Part shown: in pieces, positions 32,183 through 41,325 of the stretch | Position numbering within the stretch: position 1 is the first letter of the stretch | Layout of the letters: the number at the start of each line of letters is the position of its first letter | From: Streptomyces sp. NWU339 | GTDB lineage: Bacteria; Actinomycetota; Actinomycetes; Streptomycetales; Streptomycetaceae | NCBI RefSeq assembly: GCF_003143855.1 | Contig: NZ_QFRK01000045.1 | Coordinates: 13 to 59,263 of the forward strand | Direction: 5' to 3' | Length of the DNA: 59,251 bases | Program-made: the position numbers and the translations under genes | The notes under the pieces: generated by a model | What the model was told of the DNA's origin: nothing | What the model saw: the letters and a program-made list of their open reading frames with translations, nothing else | The model's database searches: none

Positions 32183-33403
32183 ATGACGAGCGGGGAGCAG
32201 GGACGGGAGCAGCCGTCGGCGCACGACGGTGGCGGTGGCGGCGACTGGCAGCGGGACGTGCTGCGGGAGTTGGGCGGTGGGGGAAGCGGCCCTTCGGATA
32301 CGAGTACGGATGCGGGCACGCACACCGGTGCGGAAGCGGGGGCGGGCGCGGAAGGTGACGCGCTCGGCCCGGTGTCCCCCTCCCCCGTACCGGCCGACCG
32401 GGCCGCCGACGAGCCGGTCCCGGAGCGGCCCGCGGCGCCCGCCGCCCCCGTCCCCACCCGTGCCCCCCACCTCCCGGCGGCCCCCGCCCCCGAGTCCTCC
32501 CCCACCCTCGACCCCCGTCTCCTCCTCGCCCTGGGACGCCCCCTGCACGGCGACTCCGTGACCCGGCGCACGGGGCGGGCCCTGCGCAAGCTCACCTCGT
32601 CCGTGGCGCAGGACGTCGCCGAACAGACGCGGATCGCCCGTGAGTTGCAGCAGCCCGTCACCACGGGCCGGGTGGTGGCCGTCACCTCCATCCGTGGCGG
32701 CGTCGGCAAGTCCACCGTCTCCGCCTTGCTCGGGCGCACCCTCAACCACTACCGGCACGACCCGGTGCTGACACTGGAGGCGGATGCCGCGCTGGGCACC
32801 CTGCCGGTGCGCATGGGTGCGGAGGCGGTGCGCTGGACGTGTGCCGACCTCGCGCCGATCCTCCACCCGTCCATGCAACTGACGGACGTGACCGGCTACT
32901 TGGTGCCGGTGTCGGATGGCGGCTGGCTGCTGCCCGCGAGCCGGGGCCAGGTCGGTCCGCCGCTCGACATGACGTCGTACCGCAAGGTGACGCTGGCGCT
33001 GCGCCGCTACTTCGCCGTGACCGTGGTCGACTGCGAGACGCTCCCCGGCGAGGTGGCCCGTACCGCCATGGACACCGCGCACGCCCGGGTGGTGGTCTCG
33101 CCGGCCACCGCGGAGGGGGTGAACGCCACCCGTCAGGTGCTGGACTGGCTGGCCCGGTTGCCGCACTCCGCGCTGGCCACGACGGTCGTGGCGCTGGTGT
33201 CGGGCACCCCCGACATGCTCCTCGACGACAAGACGGCCGTCGGGCACCTCAAGGAGGCCGGGGTCACCGTCGTCTCCGTGCCGTACGACCGTCATCTGGC
33301 CGGTGGAGGTCCCATCCGCACCGACCTCCTGGCACACGCCACGCAACAGGCCGTGCTGCGGCTGGCCGCCGAGGTGATGGGGCGCGCGGTGAGGGTGCGA
33401 TGA
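32183..33403 (+). CDS. ParA/MinD-like ATPase of the T7SS locus
   Basis: 406 aa. Residues 1-115 are disordered and Pro/Ala/Asp-rich. The P-loop domain starts near 165 with the deviant Walker A SIRGGVGKSTVSALL, then VLTLEADAALGTLPVRMG (switch I Asp) and VVDCETLPGEVARTAM. This resembles EspI/SCO5717-like ATPases of actinobacterial ESX loci, which regulate or energise secretion. It is 21 bp after eccD. The hexamer-like GGATACGAGTACGGATGCGG stretch near 32297 encodes part of the linker. Confidence 0.82.
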   Translation: MTSGEQGREQPSAHDGGGGGDWQRDVLRELGGGGSGPSDTSTDAGTHTGAEAGAGAEGDALGPVSPSPVPADRAADEPVPERPAAPAAPVPTRAPHLPAAPAPESSPTLDPRLLLALGRPLHGDSVTRRTGRALRKLTSSVAQDVAEQTRIARELQQPVTTGRVVAVTSIRGGVGKSTVSALLGRTLNHYRHDPVLTLEADAALGTLPVRMGAEAVRWTCADLAPILHPSMQLTDVTGYLVPVSDGGWLLPASRGQVGPPLDMTSYRKVTLALRRYFAVTVVDCETLPGEVARTAMDTAHARVVVSPATAEGVNATRQVLDWLARLPHSALATTVVALVSGTPDMLLDDKTAVGHLKEAGVTVVSVPYDRHLAGGGPIRTDLLAHATQQAVLRLAAEVMGRAVRVR

Positions 33404-33487
33404 GCGCCCGGCCGGTGCGCCCAGCTCGTGTCCGCCCCATCCCTCTTCCGTCTCTTCCGTCACGACCCGCTCCGGAGAAGTCCGCCC

Positions 33488-36400
33488 GTGACCCTGCAGA
33501 TCGTCCATCGGCCCGCCCGCAGCACCCGCCCCCCGGAACCCGCCCGGCCCCGCACGATCGAACCCCCGCCGAACCTTCCCGAAGGGAAGATCGGCAACGC
33601 GGCCACCGCGCTGCTGCCGATGGCCGGCGTCATGGGCTCCGTGATCATGATGACCGTGATCCGCAACAGCCGGTTCGCGGTGGTGGGCGCGGTCGTGCTG
33701 GTCTTCGCGCTGCTGGGCGCGGTGGCGCTGTTCCTGTCGCAGCGGGGCAAGGCGCAGCGCACCCGGCGCACCCAGCGTGAGCGCTACCTGGAGTACCTGG
33801 AGGAACTGCGGGGGGAACTCGGCGTCGCGGAGCGCCGGCTGCGGGATGCGGAGCGGGAGCTGAACCCGCCGCCGGAGGCGCTGTACGACCTGGTGCGGGA
33901 CCCCGCCCGGCTGTGGGAGCGGCGCCGCCGGGACGCCGACTTCCTGCGGGTGCGGGTCGGTCTCGGTGACGTACCGGCCCAGGAGCCGGTGATCCAGCAG
34001 AGCGGCGCCGGCGGGGTGCTGACGCCGCCGGATCCGTTCATGCTCAACGAGGCGCGCGCCCTGCAGCGCCGGTTCGCGACGGCCGCCGACGTGCCCTTGA
34101 CGGTGCCGCTGGACCGCGCGGGGAACGTCAGCGTCGTCGGCGACCGGGAGGACGTCCTGCGGGTTGCCCGGGCCCTGCTGGTGCAGACGGCGGTGACACA
34201 CGCTCCCGACGACGTCGCGCTCGCCCTGGCCGTGCCCGGCGAGCGGCTCGCCGACTGGGAGTGGGCGAAGTGGCTGCCCCACGTGCTGGATCCGCAGGCG
34301 CACGACGGTCCGGTGGCCGCCCGCCGCATCGCGCCCGATGTCCGGCAGCTCGCCGAAGGGCTCCGGCACGAGCTGGGCCGACGCTCCGCGTACGCGGCGG
34401 AGGTGCGGCGGGGTCTGGCCGACCGGACCGCGCTGCGGCTGGCGGGCCGGCTGCTGGTGGTCGTCGACGCCCACGGCGAGCCGGCCGCCGAACTCCCCCG
34501 CCCGGACTCGGCGGTCGGGCTGGCGGACATGGGGGTCACCGTGGTGCACCTCCTCCAGGAGCAGGTGCACGAACCGGACGAGGTGAGCGTGCGCCTCACC
34601 GTCCAGGGCGAGCGGGTGGTCGTCGAGGATGTGCGCGGTTCCGCCGCCGGAGACGTACGTGGTTCCGTCGCCGAGGGCGCCACCGCACCGACCGCCGTCG
34701 CCGAGGGCGCCGTCGACCCGGTCACCGCGGCCGGGGCGGAGGGCGTCGCCCGGCTGCTGGCCCCGCTGCGGCTGTCGCCGGAGTCCGTCGCCGAGGGGAG
34801 CCCCGTCACCGGTCCGGTCGACTTCCCCGCGCTCCTCGGCGTCGCCGACCCCGCCGACCTCGATCTGCCCACCCTGTGGCAGCCCCGCGGCGAACGTGAC
34901 CTCCTCCGCGTGCCCATCGGCCTCACGGACCGTCATGAGCCGGTCCTGCTGGACCTGAAGGAGTCCTCCCAGCTCGGCATGGGCCCGCACGGACTGTGCG
35001 TGGGAGCCACCGGCTCCGGCAAGAGCGAGCTCCTGCGCACCCTCGTCCTCGCCCTGGCCACCACCCACCCCCCGGAGGACCTGGCACTCGTCCTGGTCGA
35101 CTACAAGGGCGGCGCCACCTTCGCCCCGTTCGCCGACCTCCCGCACACCGCCGGGATGATCACCAACCTGGAGAATCAGGCAGGGCTCGTCGAACGCGTC
35201 CACACCAGCCTCGCCGGTGAGGTCAAGCGCCGCCAGCAGGTCCTGAAGGACGCCGGCAACGTCGCCGACATCGGCCACTACGCCGTGCTGCGCGCGACGA
35301 AGAGGCCGGACCTCGAACCGCTCCCGCACCTGTTCGTCGTCATCGACGAGTTCGGCGAACTCCTCACCGCCAAGCCGGACTTCATCGACCTGTTCCTGTC
35401 CATCGGGCGCATCGGCCGCTCCATCGGCGTCCACCTGCTGCTGTCCAGCCAGCGCATCGAGGGCGGCAAGCTCAAGGGCCTGGACACCTACCTGTCGTAC
35501 CGGCTGGGCCTGCGCACCTTCTCCGCCGACGAGTCCCGCACGGTCCTCGACACCACCGACGCCTTCCACCTGCCGCCGCTGCCCGGCTTCGGCTACCTCA
35601 AGGTCGACACCTCCACCTACGAACGGTTCAAGGCCGGGTACGTCTCCGGCGCCCACCGCGGTCCGGCGGCGCGTGAGCAGCGGGACGAGGAGCCGCTCGC
35701 CCTGCCCTACCCGGCGTACAACACCGCGGGCCGGGCCGAGGAGCCGGAGGAGGAACCCTCCGCCACCCGGCGCGAGACCGGCCCGACCGTCCTGTCCCTC
35801 ATGGTCGGCGGGCTCGCCGGCGCCTCCCCCAAGCTCTCGGCTCCTCCCCCAAGCTCTCGGCTCCGCTCGAGCAGGGGGGACCCCCAAGAGCAGGGGGGAC
35901 CCCCATCGCCCGTGCGCCGCATCTGGCTGCCCCCGCTGCCGGACGCCGTCACCCTGGACGCGGCCGCAGGACCGGTCCGGGTCTCCGAGCACGGGCTGCA
36001 CCTGGCGCGTGCCACGGGCGGGATGCGGGTGCCGCTCGGTGTGCTCGACGACCCGGCCCGGCAGTGGCAGGGCCAGTGGGAGCTGGACCTGACCACGGCC
36101 GGCGGTCACGTGGCCGTGATCGGCGGCCCCCAGTCCGGCAAGACCACACTCCTGCGGACCCTCGTGCTGTCCCTGGCGGTCACCCACACCCCCCGCGACG
36201 TCGCCGTGTACGGCCTGGACCTGGTCGGCGGCGGCCTGTCGGCGCTGGCCGCCCTGCCGCACGTCGGCGGGATCGCCGGACGGGCCGACCGTGAGCGCGC
36301 GGCCCGTACGGTCGCCGAGGTGCGCGCCATGCTCGACGAGCGCGAGACGGTCTTCCGCGAGCACGGCATCGACTCCGTCGACCAGCTCCGCCGGCTCCGC

Positions 36401-37609
36401 GCCCAGGGCCGGCTGCCGCAGCTCGGCTCCACCGACATCGTCCTCGTCGTCGACGGTTTCGGCGCGCTGCGCGACGACTTCGCCGACCTCGACGAGCCGG
36501 TCGCCGACCTGCTGAAGCGGGGCGGCGGCTACGGCATCCACGTGGTGGCGGGCATGCTGCGCTGGAACGACGTCCGCATCGCCACCCAGTCGCTCTTCGG
36601 CACCCGCGTCGAACTGCGCCTGAACGATCCCGCCGACTCCTCCGTCGACCGCAAGCTCTCCCAGACCCTCTCGCCGGACGTGCCCGGCCGGGTGCTCACC
36701 GACGGCAAGCTGTTCGCGCAGGCCGCCCTGCCCCGCATCGACGGCTCGCCCACCACCGGCGACCTGGGCCCGGCCCTGGACGAGGCGGCCCGGACCGTCC
36801 GCGCCACCTGGCACGGCGAGCCCGCCGCCCCGGTGCGGGTGCTGCCGGCCCGGCTGCCGGCGACCCGGCTGCCCTCACCGGCCGCCGAACCGCGGCGGAT
36901 ACCCCTCGGCCTCGACCAGGACGCCCTCGCCCCCGTGCTGCTCGACCTCTTCGGCGGCGACCAACACCTGCTGGTCCTCGGCGACAACGAGTGCGGCAAG
37001 ACGAACCTGCTGAAGCAGGTCGTCGCCGGGCTCGTCGAGCGGTACTCCGACGACGAGCTGGTCTTCGGCGTCTTCGACCCCCGCCGCGGCCTGCGCGGCG
37101 TCGTCCCGGAGCCGTACCGGGGCGGCTACGCCCACAACGCCACGCTCGCCGCCGCCCTCTCCACGGGCATCGCCGCCGAACTTCACAAGCGGATGCCGGA
37201 GACCGCCGACCCGGACGCACCCGAGACCGGCGAACCCGCGTTCCGGGGCCCGCGGATCGTCATCCTCGTCGACGACTACGACATCCTCACCACCGCCGGA
37301 CAGCAGCCCCTCGCGCCCTTCCTTCCGTACGTCTCCTCCGCACAGGACATCGGCCTGCACTTCGTCCTGGCGCGCCGCGTCGCGGGTGCCTCCCGCGCGC
37401 TGTACGAGCCGCTGCTGACCACCCTGCGCGAGACGGGCACCACCGCCCTGGTGATGACCGGCGACCGCACCGAGGGGCAGCTCTTCCCCGGCCTGTACGC
37501 CTCCCCGCAACCGCCCGGCCGCGGCACCCTGGTCCGCCGCGGCCGGCGCCACCAACTCGTCCAGACAGCGCTGGCCGGAGCCGAAGAGGCCGAAGAGGAG
37601 CAGTCGTGA
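33488..37609 (+). CDS. eccC: EccC, FtsK/SpoIIIE-type secretion ATPase
   Basis: 1373 aa from the GTG at 33488 (GGAGAAG upstream; N-terminus VTLQIVHRPARSTRP as in EccC). Two N-terminal membrane helices (about 40-85) are followed by three ATPase domains with P-loops GATGSGKS (506-513), GGPQSGKT (879-886) and GDNECGKT (1165-1172). DUF-type positions LVDYKGGATFAPF and FVVIDEFGELL (Walker B) are in domain 1. All three domains are in one chain, as in Streptomyces and Firmicutes, rather than split into EccCa/EccCb. It recognises and drives export of the Esx-like proteins and toxin. Residues about 780-807 are encoded by an inserted repeat. Confidence 0.93.
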   Translation: MTLQIVHRPARSTRPPEPARPRTIEPPPNLPEGKIGNAATALLPMAGVMGSVIMMTVIRNSRFAVVGAVVLVFALLGAVALFLSQRGKAQRTRRTQRERYLEYLEELRGELGVAERRLRDAERELNPPPEALYDLVRDPARLWERRRRDADFLRVRVGLGDVPAQEPVIQQSGAGGVLTPPDPFMLNEARALQRRFATAADVPLTVPLDRAGNVSVVGDREDVLRVARALLVQTAVTHAPDDVALALAVPGERLADWEWAKWLPHVLDPQAHDGPVAARRIAPDVRQLAEGLRHELGRRSAYAAEVRRGLADRTALRLAGRLLVVVDAHGEPAAELPRPDSAVGLADMGVTVVHLLQEQVHEPDEVSVRLTVQGERVVVEDVRGSAAGDVRGSVAEGATAPTAVAEGAVDPVTAAGAEGVARLLAPLRLSPESVAEGSPVTGPVDFPALLGVADPADLDLPTLWQPRGERDLLRVPIGLTDRHEPVLLDLKESSQLGMGPHGLCVGATGSGKSELLRTLVLALATTHPPEDLALVLVDYKGGATFAPFADLPHTAGMITNLENQAGLVERVHTSLAGEVKRRQQVLKDAGNVADIGHYAVLRATKRPDLEPLPHLFVVIDEFGELLTAKPDFIDLFLSIGRIGRSIGVHLLLSSQRIEGGKLKGLDTYLSYRLGLRTFSADESRTVLDTTDAFHLPPLPGFGYLKVDTSTYERFKAGYVSGAHRGPAAREQRDEEPLALPYPAYNTAGRAEEPEEEPSATRRETGPTVLSLMVGGLAGASPKLSAPPPSSRLRSSRGDPQEQGGPPSPVRRIWLPPLPDAVTLDAAAGPVRVSEHGLHLARATGGMRVPLGVLDDPARQWQGQWELDLTTAGGHVAVIGGPQSGKTTLLRTLVLSLAVTHTPRDVAVYGLDLVGGGLSALAALPHVGGIAGRADRERAARTVAEVRAMLDERETVFREHGIDSVDQLRRLRAQGRLPQLGSTDIVLVVDGFGALRDDFADLDEPVADLLKRGGGYGIHVVAGMLRWNDVRIATQSLFGTRVELRLNDPADSSVDRKLSQTLSPDVPGRVLTDGKLFAQAALPRIDGSPTTGDLGPALDEAARTVRATWHGEPAAPVRVLPARLPATRLPSPAAEPRRIPLGLDQDALAPVLLDLFGGDQHLLVLGDNECGKTNLLKQVVAGLVERYSDDELVFGVFDPRRGLRGVVPEPYRGGYAHNATLAAALSTGIAAELHKRMPETADPDAPETGEPAFRGPRIVILVDDYDILTTAGQQPLAPFLPYVSSAQDIGLHFVLARRVAGASRALYEPLLTTLRETGTTALVMTGDRTEGQLFPGLYASPQPPGRGTLVRRGRRHQLVQTALAGAEEAEEEQS
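35824..35906 (+). repeat. Iterated GC-rich palindromic repeat inserted in eccC
   Basis: CTCCCCCAAGCTCTCGGCTC occurs twice in tandem (from 35824 and 35844), followed by CGCTCGAGCAGGGGGGACCC and a second AGCAGGGGGGACCCCCA. Elements of this sequence are, to my knowledge, scattered in Streptomyces intergenic regions. Here it is in frame within the linker between EccC ATPase domains 1 and 2, adding about 28 residues. Confidence 0.75.
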
Positions 37610-39015
37610 CCAAGGACGTCATCGCCCTCACCCCGACGATGCCGGACACCTGGGCCCTGCTGGCCGGCCTGTACGCGGCCGGGCCCGAGGCGGGCGTCAC
37701 CGCCGGGTCCCAGGGCGCCGTGCTGCGTCTGTGCGCCCCGGACGGCAGGACCCTCGTGTCGGTGGAGGCCCCGCTGCTGGTCCAGGTCCCCGGGGAGGCC
37801 GAACGGCTGCTCGGGCAGGACGTGCCCGTGCCGTTCTGGTGGACCGAGGCCCGGGCCTCCGGCGCCGTGCCCGAGGCCGAGCGGCTGGCGGGGTCCGTGT
37901 GCGGGCGGCTCGCCCTGCTGCTGGGCGGCAGCACCTGGCCCGAGCCGGCGGCGGGCACCGAGGTCGTGGACGTGAGCGCGGCCGCCGCGCCGGACGACGG
38001 ACAGCCGGTCGTGGACGTCCTCACCGACAGCACGTCCGTCGTCCTGGCCGACCGGCCCGTCCTGGCCCTGACCACCTGGCTGTCCGAGGTGCTGCGCGGC
38101 ACCTCCGAGTCGGGCCGGGCCCTGCAGATCGTCACCCCGCCGCACGTCCGGCTCAGTGCCCCGGCCCGCGCCACCCTCCTCCAGGTGCCCAACCGCTGGG
38201 TCGTCCAGGACCCGGCACAGGGCTACTACGACGGGCTGTCCGGGGCGGTGCTGCGCTGGCGGGACGGGACGTTCGCGCCCGCGCTCGGGGCGGACGGCAC
38301 GGCCTCGGTCGCCGAGGCGTTCGGCCGGACGTCCCCGGCGGGTGACCGGCAGCTCGTCGTGGCGTTCCGTACGACGCTCCCCGCGCACCAGGACGCCGTT
38401 CTGGGCGAAGCACTCGAGACGGCCTGGCGCGCGCTCACCGGCTCGGCCCCGGCCGGCTGGGGCACCGCGGAACCCGTCAACCTGCCCTGGTCGCCGCGCC
38501 GGCTGACCGAACTGGCCCGTGACCGGGCCCCCGAGCCCACCCATCTGCTCGTGACGGGGCACCCCGACCGGCCCGCGCTGGCGTGGATCCGGGTGACGCG
38601 GACGACCGCCGGGATCGAGCAGGACGTGACGCTCACCCTCGGATACGGGGAGGGCGAGGAACCGCCCCTGGAGGCGATCGGACTCCTCGCCGAGACCCTC
38701 GTCGTGGAACACGGCCTGACGACGATGCTGACCTCGGTGCGGCGGGCCTCCCGCGACCTCACGACGGCGCCCGTGCTCCAGGCCCCGTCCGTCCCGGTCG
38801 CCTTCACCCTGGGTGCGCGCGACGTGCGGGGCATCGGACTCACCCATGCCCGTCGCCCGCCCGTCGGGGTACGGCCCGTCGTCCTGGGGCCCGCCTCCGA
38901 GCCGGCCCTGCACTACCCGCTGGGGGACGGGTCGGACACCGGCGCCCTCGTCGAGCTGCACCGCCTGGCGACGCATCTGCGGGCCGGTGTGCCGGGGGCG
39001 GGGACGGACGCCTGA
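37606..39015 (+). CDS. DUF6177 protein, last gene of the T7SS operon
   Basis: 469 aa from a GTG overlapping the eccC stop. No membrane helix. VTKDVIALTPTMPDTWALLA opens an alpha/beta N-terminal part; the middle has RWVVQDPAQGYYDGLSGAVL; the C-terminal half has LLVTGHPDRPALAWIRVTRT. The DUF6177 family accompanies Streptomyces T7SS ATPases; it may be a cytoplasmic adaptor. It occupies the slot where eccE or mycP would be expected in a mycobacterial locus. Confidence 0.8.
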   Translation: MTKDVIALTPTMPDTWALLAGLYAAGPEAGVTAGSQGAVLRLCAPDGRTLVSVEAPLLVQVPGEAERLLGQDVPVPFWWTEARASGAVPEAERLAGSVCGRLALLLGGSTWPEPAAGTEVVDVSAAAAPDDGQPVVDVLTDSTSVVLADRPVLALTTWLSEVLRGTSESGRALQIVTPPHVRLSAPARATLLQVPNRWVVQDPAQGYYDGLSGAVLRWRDGTFAPALGADGTASVAEAFGRTSPAGDRQLVVAFRTTLPAHQDAVLGEALETAWRALTGSAPAGWGTAEPVNLPWSPRRLTELARDRAPEPTHLLVTGHPDRPALAWIRVTRTTAGIEQDVTLTLGYGEGEEPPLEAIGLLAETLVVEHGLTTMLTSVRRASRDLTTAPVLQAPSVPVAFTLGARDVRGIGLTHARRPPVGVRPVVLGPASEPALHYPLGDGSDTGALVELHRLATHLRAGVPGAGTDA

Positions 39016-39100
39016 CGGCGTGCTCCGCGCACGGGACACCGCGGGCGGGACCCGGGTCACGGAGCACACGGGACCCGGGTCACCGCTCACGGCTCACGGC

Positions 39101-39937
39101 TCACGGCTCGACGTGCTCCGTGAACCTCCGGGCCGTCTCCGCCAGGACCTCGCGGCCGTCGCGGGCCCACAGGACGTCGTTGAACAGCTCGACCTCGATG
39201 GCGCCGGTGTAGCCGGCCGCCTCCACGTAGCCCTGCCACTCGCGCATGTCGATCGAGCCGTCGCCGATCTGGCCGCGGCCGTTGAGGACGCCCTCGGGCA
39301 GCGGGGTGGTCCAGTCGGCGAGCTGGAAGGTGTGGATGCGGTCCTGGGCGCCGGCCCGGGCGATCTGCGCGGGTGCCGTGTCGTCCCACCAGACGTGGTA
39401 CGTGTCGACGGTGACGCCGACCTGCCGGGCCGGGAACCGTTCGGCGAGGTCGAGGGCCTGGGCGAGGGTGGAGACCACGCAGCGGTCGGAGGCGTACATG
39501 GGGTGGAGGGGCTCGATGGCCAGCCGTACGCCGTGCTGCTCCGCGTACGGGCCGAGTTCGGCGAGGGCGTCCGCGATGCGTTCGCGGGCGCCGCGCAGGT
39601 CCCTGGAGCCGGCCGGAAGGCCGCCGGAGACCAGGACCAGGGTGTCGGTGCCGAGCGCGGCCGCCTCGTCGACGGCGCGGCGGTTGTCGGCGAGGGCGGC
39701 GGCCCGCTCGGCGGGGTCGAGCGCGGTGAGGAAGCCGCCCCGGCACAGGGTCGTCACCGTCAGGCCCGCGTCCCGGACCAGTTTCGCGGCCGCGTCGAGC
39801 CCGTACGCCTGGACGGGCTCGCGCCACAGGCCCACGCCCGGCACGCCCAGGTCGCGGCAGGCGTCGACGAGTTCCGGCAGGGAGAGCTGCTTGACCGTCA
39901 TCTGGTTGATGCTGAAGCGTGCGAGGTCGGCTGTCAT
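39101..39937 (-). CDS. Sugar phosphate isomerase/epimerase (xylose isomerase-like TIM barrel)
   Basis: 278 aa. AP_endonuc_2-type barrel with VDACRDLGVPGVGLWREPVQ, LVLVSGGLPAGSRDL, RLAIEPLHPMYASDRCVVST, VGVTVDTYHVWWDD and a C-terminal YTGAIEVELFND. Metal-binding Glu/Asp/His residues are in EPLHP and DTYHVW. It probably isomerises a keto-sugar in the pathway encoded with DUF993 and the Gfo/Idh enzyme. Its ATG overlaps the DUF993 stop (ATGA). The stop lies in a GGCTCAC tandem repeat (39084-39108). Confidence 0.87.
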   Translation of the reverse strand: MTADLARFSINQMTVKQLSLPELVDACRDLGVPGVGLWREPVQAYGLDAAAKLVRDAGLTVTTLCRGGFLTALDPAERAAALADNRRAVDEAAALGTDTLVLVSGGLPAGSRDLRGARERIADALAELGPYAEQHGVRLAIEPLHPMYASDRCVVSTLAQALDLAERFPARQVGVTVDTYHVWWDDTAPAQIARAGAQDRIHTFQLADWTTPLPEGVLNGRGQIGDGSIDMREWQGYVEAAGYTGAIEVELFNDVLWARDGREVLAETARRFTEHVEP

Positions 39938-41085
39938 GGGGTCACTCCGTACAGGTGCAGCAGGGTCCTCATGCGGTCCTCGGCGAGCTTGGGGTCGGGG
40001 AACAGGCCGAGGCCGTCGGCGAGTTCGTAGGCGCGGGCGAAGTGCGGCAGGGAGCGGGCCGACTGCAGGCCGCCGACCATCGTGAAGTGGCTCTGGTGGC
40101 CCGTCAGCCAGGCCAGGAAGACCACACCCGTCTTGTAGAAGCGGGTGGGGGCCTGGAAGAGGTGGCGGCTCAGCTCCACCGTCGGGTCGAGCAGGGCGCG
40201 GAAGCCCGCCGTGTCCCCGGTGTCCAGGACGCGCACGGCCTGGGCCGCCAGCGGGCCGAGCGGGTCGAAGATGCCGAGCAGGGCGTGGCTGAAGCCCTGT
40301 GCGTCGCCGGCGATCAGCTCGGGGTAGTGGAAGTCGTCGCCGGTGTAGCAGCGCACCCCCTGCGGCAGGCGGCGGCGCAGGTCGACCTCGCGCCGGGCGT
40401 CCAGCAGCGAGACCTTGATGCCGTCGACCTTGTCGGGGTGCGCGGCGATGACCTCCAGGAAGGTGTCGGTGGCCGCGTCGAGGTCGGAGGAGCCCCAGTA
40501 GCCCTCCAGCGCCGGGTCGAACATGGGGCCGAGCCAGTGCAGGATCACCGGCTCGGCGGCCTGGCGCAGCAGGTGGCCGTACACCTCCAGGTAGTCCTCC
40601 GGGCCGCGGGCGGCGGCGGCCAGCGCGCGGGAGGCCATCAGGATGGCCTGCGCGCCGGACTCCTCGACGAGCGCGAGCTGTTCCTCGTAGGCCGCCCGCA
40701 CCTCGGCGAGGGTGCCCGAGGCGAGCTGGTCGGTGCCGACGCCGCAGGCGATCCGGCCGCCGACGGCCTTCGCCTCGGCGGCGGAGCGGCGGATCAGTTC
40801 GGCCGCGCCCGCCCAGTCCAGGCCCATGCCGCGCTGGGCGGTGTCCATCGCCTCGGCGACGCCGAGCCCGTGCGACCACAGGTGGCGGCGGAAGGCGAGG
40901 GTGGCGTCCCAGTCGACGGCGGCGGGCGAGTCGGGGGTGGTGTCGGCGTACGGGTCGGCGACGACGTGCGCCGCGGAGAAGACCGTGCGGGAGGTGAGGG
41001 GGGCTCCGGGGGTGAGGGCGAGGGGCTCGGTGCGGGATTCGTACGTCCGCAACCGGCCGTGCGCGTCGGGCAGTCGGATCGTCAC
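39934..41085 (-). CDS. DUF993 protein (dihydrodipicolinate synthase-like aldolase)
   Basis: 383 aa from the GTG at 41085 with GGAGG upstream. TIM-barrel lyase related to DapA/NanA: GGRIACGVGTDQLASGTLAE, VRAAYEEQLALVEESGAQAI, ILHWLGPMFDPALEGYWG, DKVDGIKVSLLDARREVDLR (likely Schiff-base Lys in GIKVS) and RCYTGDDFHYPELIAGDAQG. It presumably cleaves a keto-acid sugar derivative. The middle gene of the LacI-linked cluster. Confidence 0.85.
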   Translation of the reverse strand: MTIRLPDAHGRLRTYESRTEPLALTPGAPLTSRTVFSAAHVVADPYADTTPDSPAAVDWDATLAFRRHLWSHGLGVAEAMDTAQRGMGLDWAGAAELIRRSAAEAKAVGGRIACGVGTDQLASGTLAEVRAAYEEQLALVEESGAQAILMASRALAAAARGPEDYLEVYGHLLRQAAEPVILHWLGPMFDPALEGYWGSSDLDAATDTFLEVIAAHPDKVDGIKVSLLDARREVDLRRRLPQGVRCYTGDDFHYPELIAGDAQGFSHALLGIFDPLGPLAAQAVRVLDTGDTAGFRALLDPTVELSRHLFQAPTRFYKTGVVFLAWLTGHQSHFTMVGGLQSARSLPHFARAYELADGLGLFPDPKLAEDRMRTLLHLYGVTP

Positions 41086-41300
41086 TGGGAACCTCCGAGG
41101 TCGCCTCTGGCGGGAAATGGGGTTTCGCCCCAAAGGCAAGAGATCGCCCACATGGTGGCGCAAGATGACCAGCGCGCGTCGCGAGAACCAAGCACGCGCA
41201 ACTCCTTTGTTTTGAAGGGCAACCGGGCAGGTTCCGTCCCGGCTGGCGCTGAGAGCGTCAGACTCGCTCGCTGAGCGAATGAGCAGCTTGAGCCAGGAAT

Positions 41301-41320
41301 CCCCCTGCGGCAGCCGGGGG
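41301..41320 (-). terminator. Hairpin after the Gfo/Idh gene
   Basis: CCCCCTGCGGCAGCCGGGGG folds into a 5-bp outer and 2-bp inner stem, 5 bp past the stop of the oxidoreductase on the minus strand. It may attenuate transcription between the oxidoreductase and the DUF993/isomerase pair. The 240-bp gap otherwise shows nothing certain. Confidence 0.45.
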
Positions 41321-41325
41321 AGGGT

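Noticed and set aside
30746..36814. A 2022-codon open frame on the minus strand opposite eccD-eccC
   Set aside because: It is the antisense shadow of high-GC codons in eccD, the ATPase gene and eccC. The translation is repetitive Arg/Gly/His/Asp with no domain, and the opposite strand has clear families.
37606..39015. DUF6177 gene considered as eccE
   Set aside because: EccE has N-terminal membrane helices; this protein has none, so it was not given that name.
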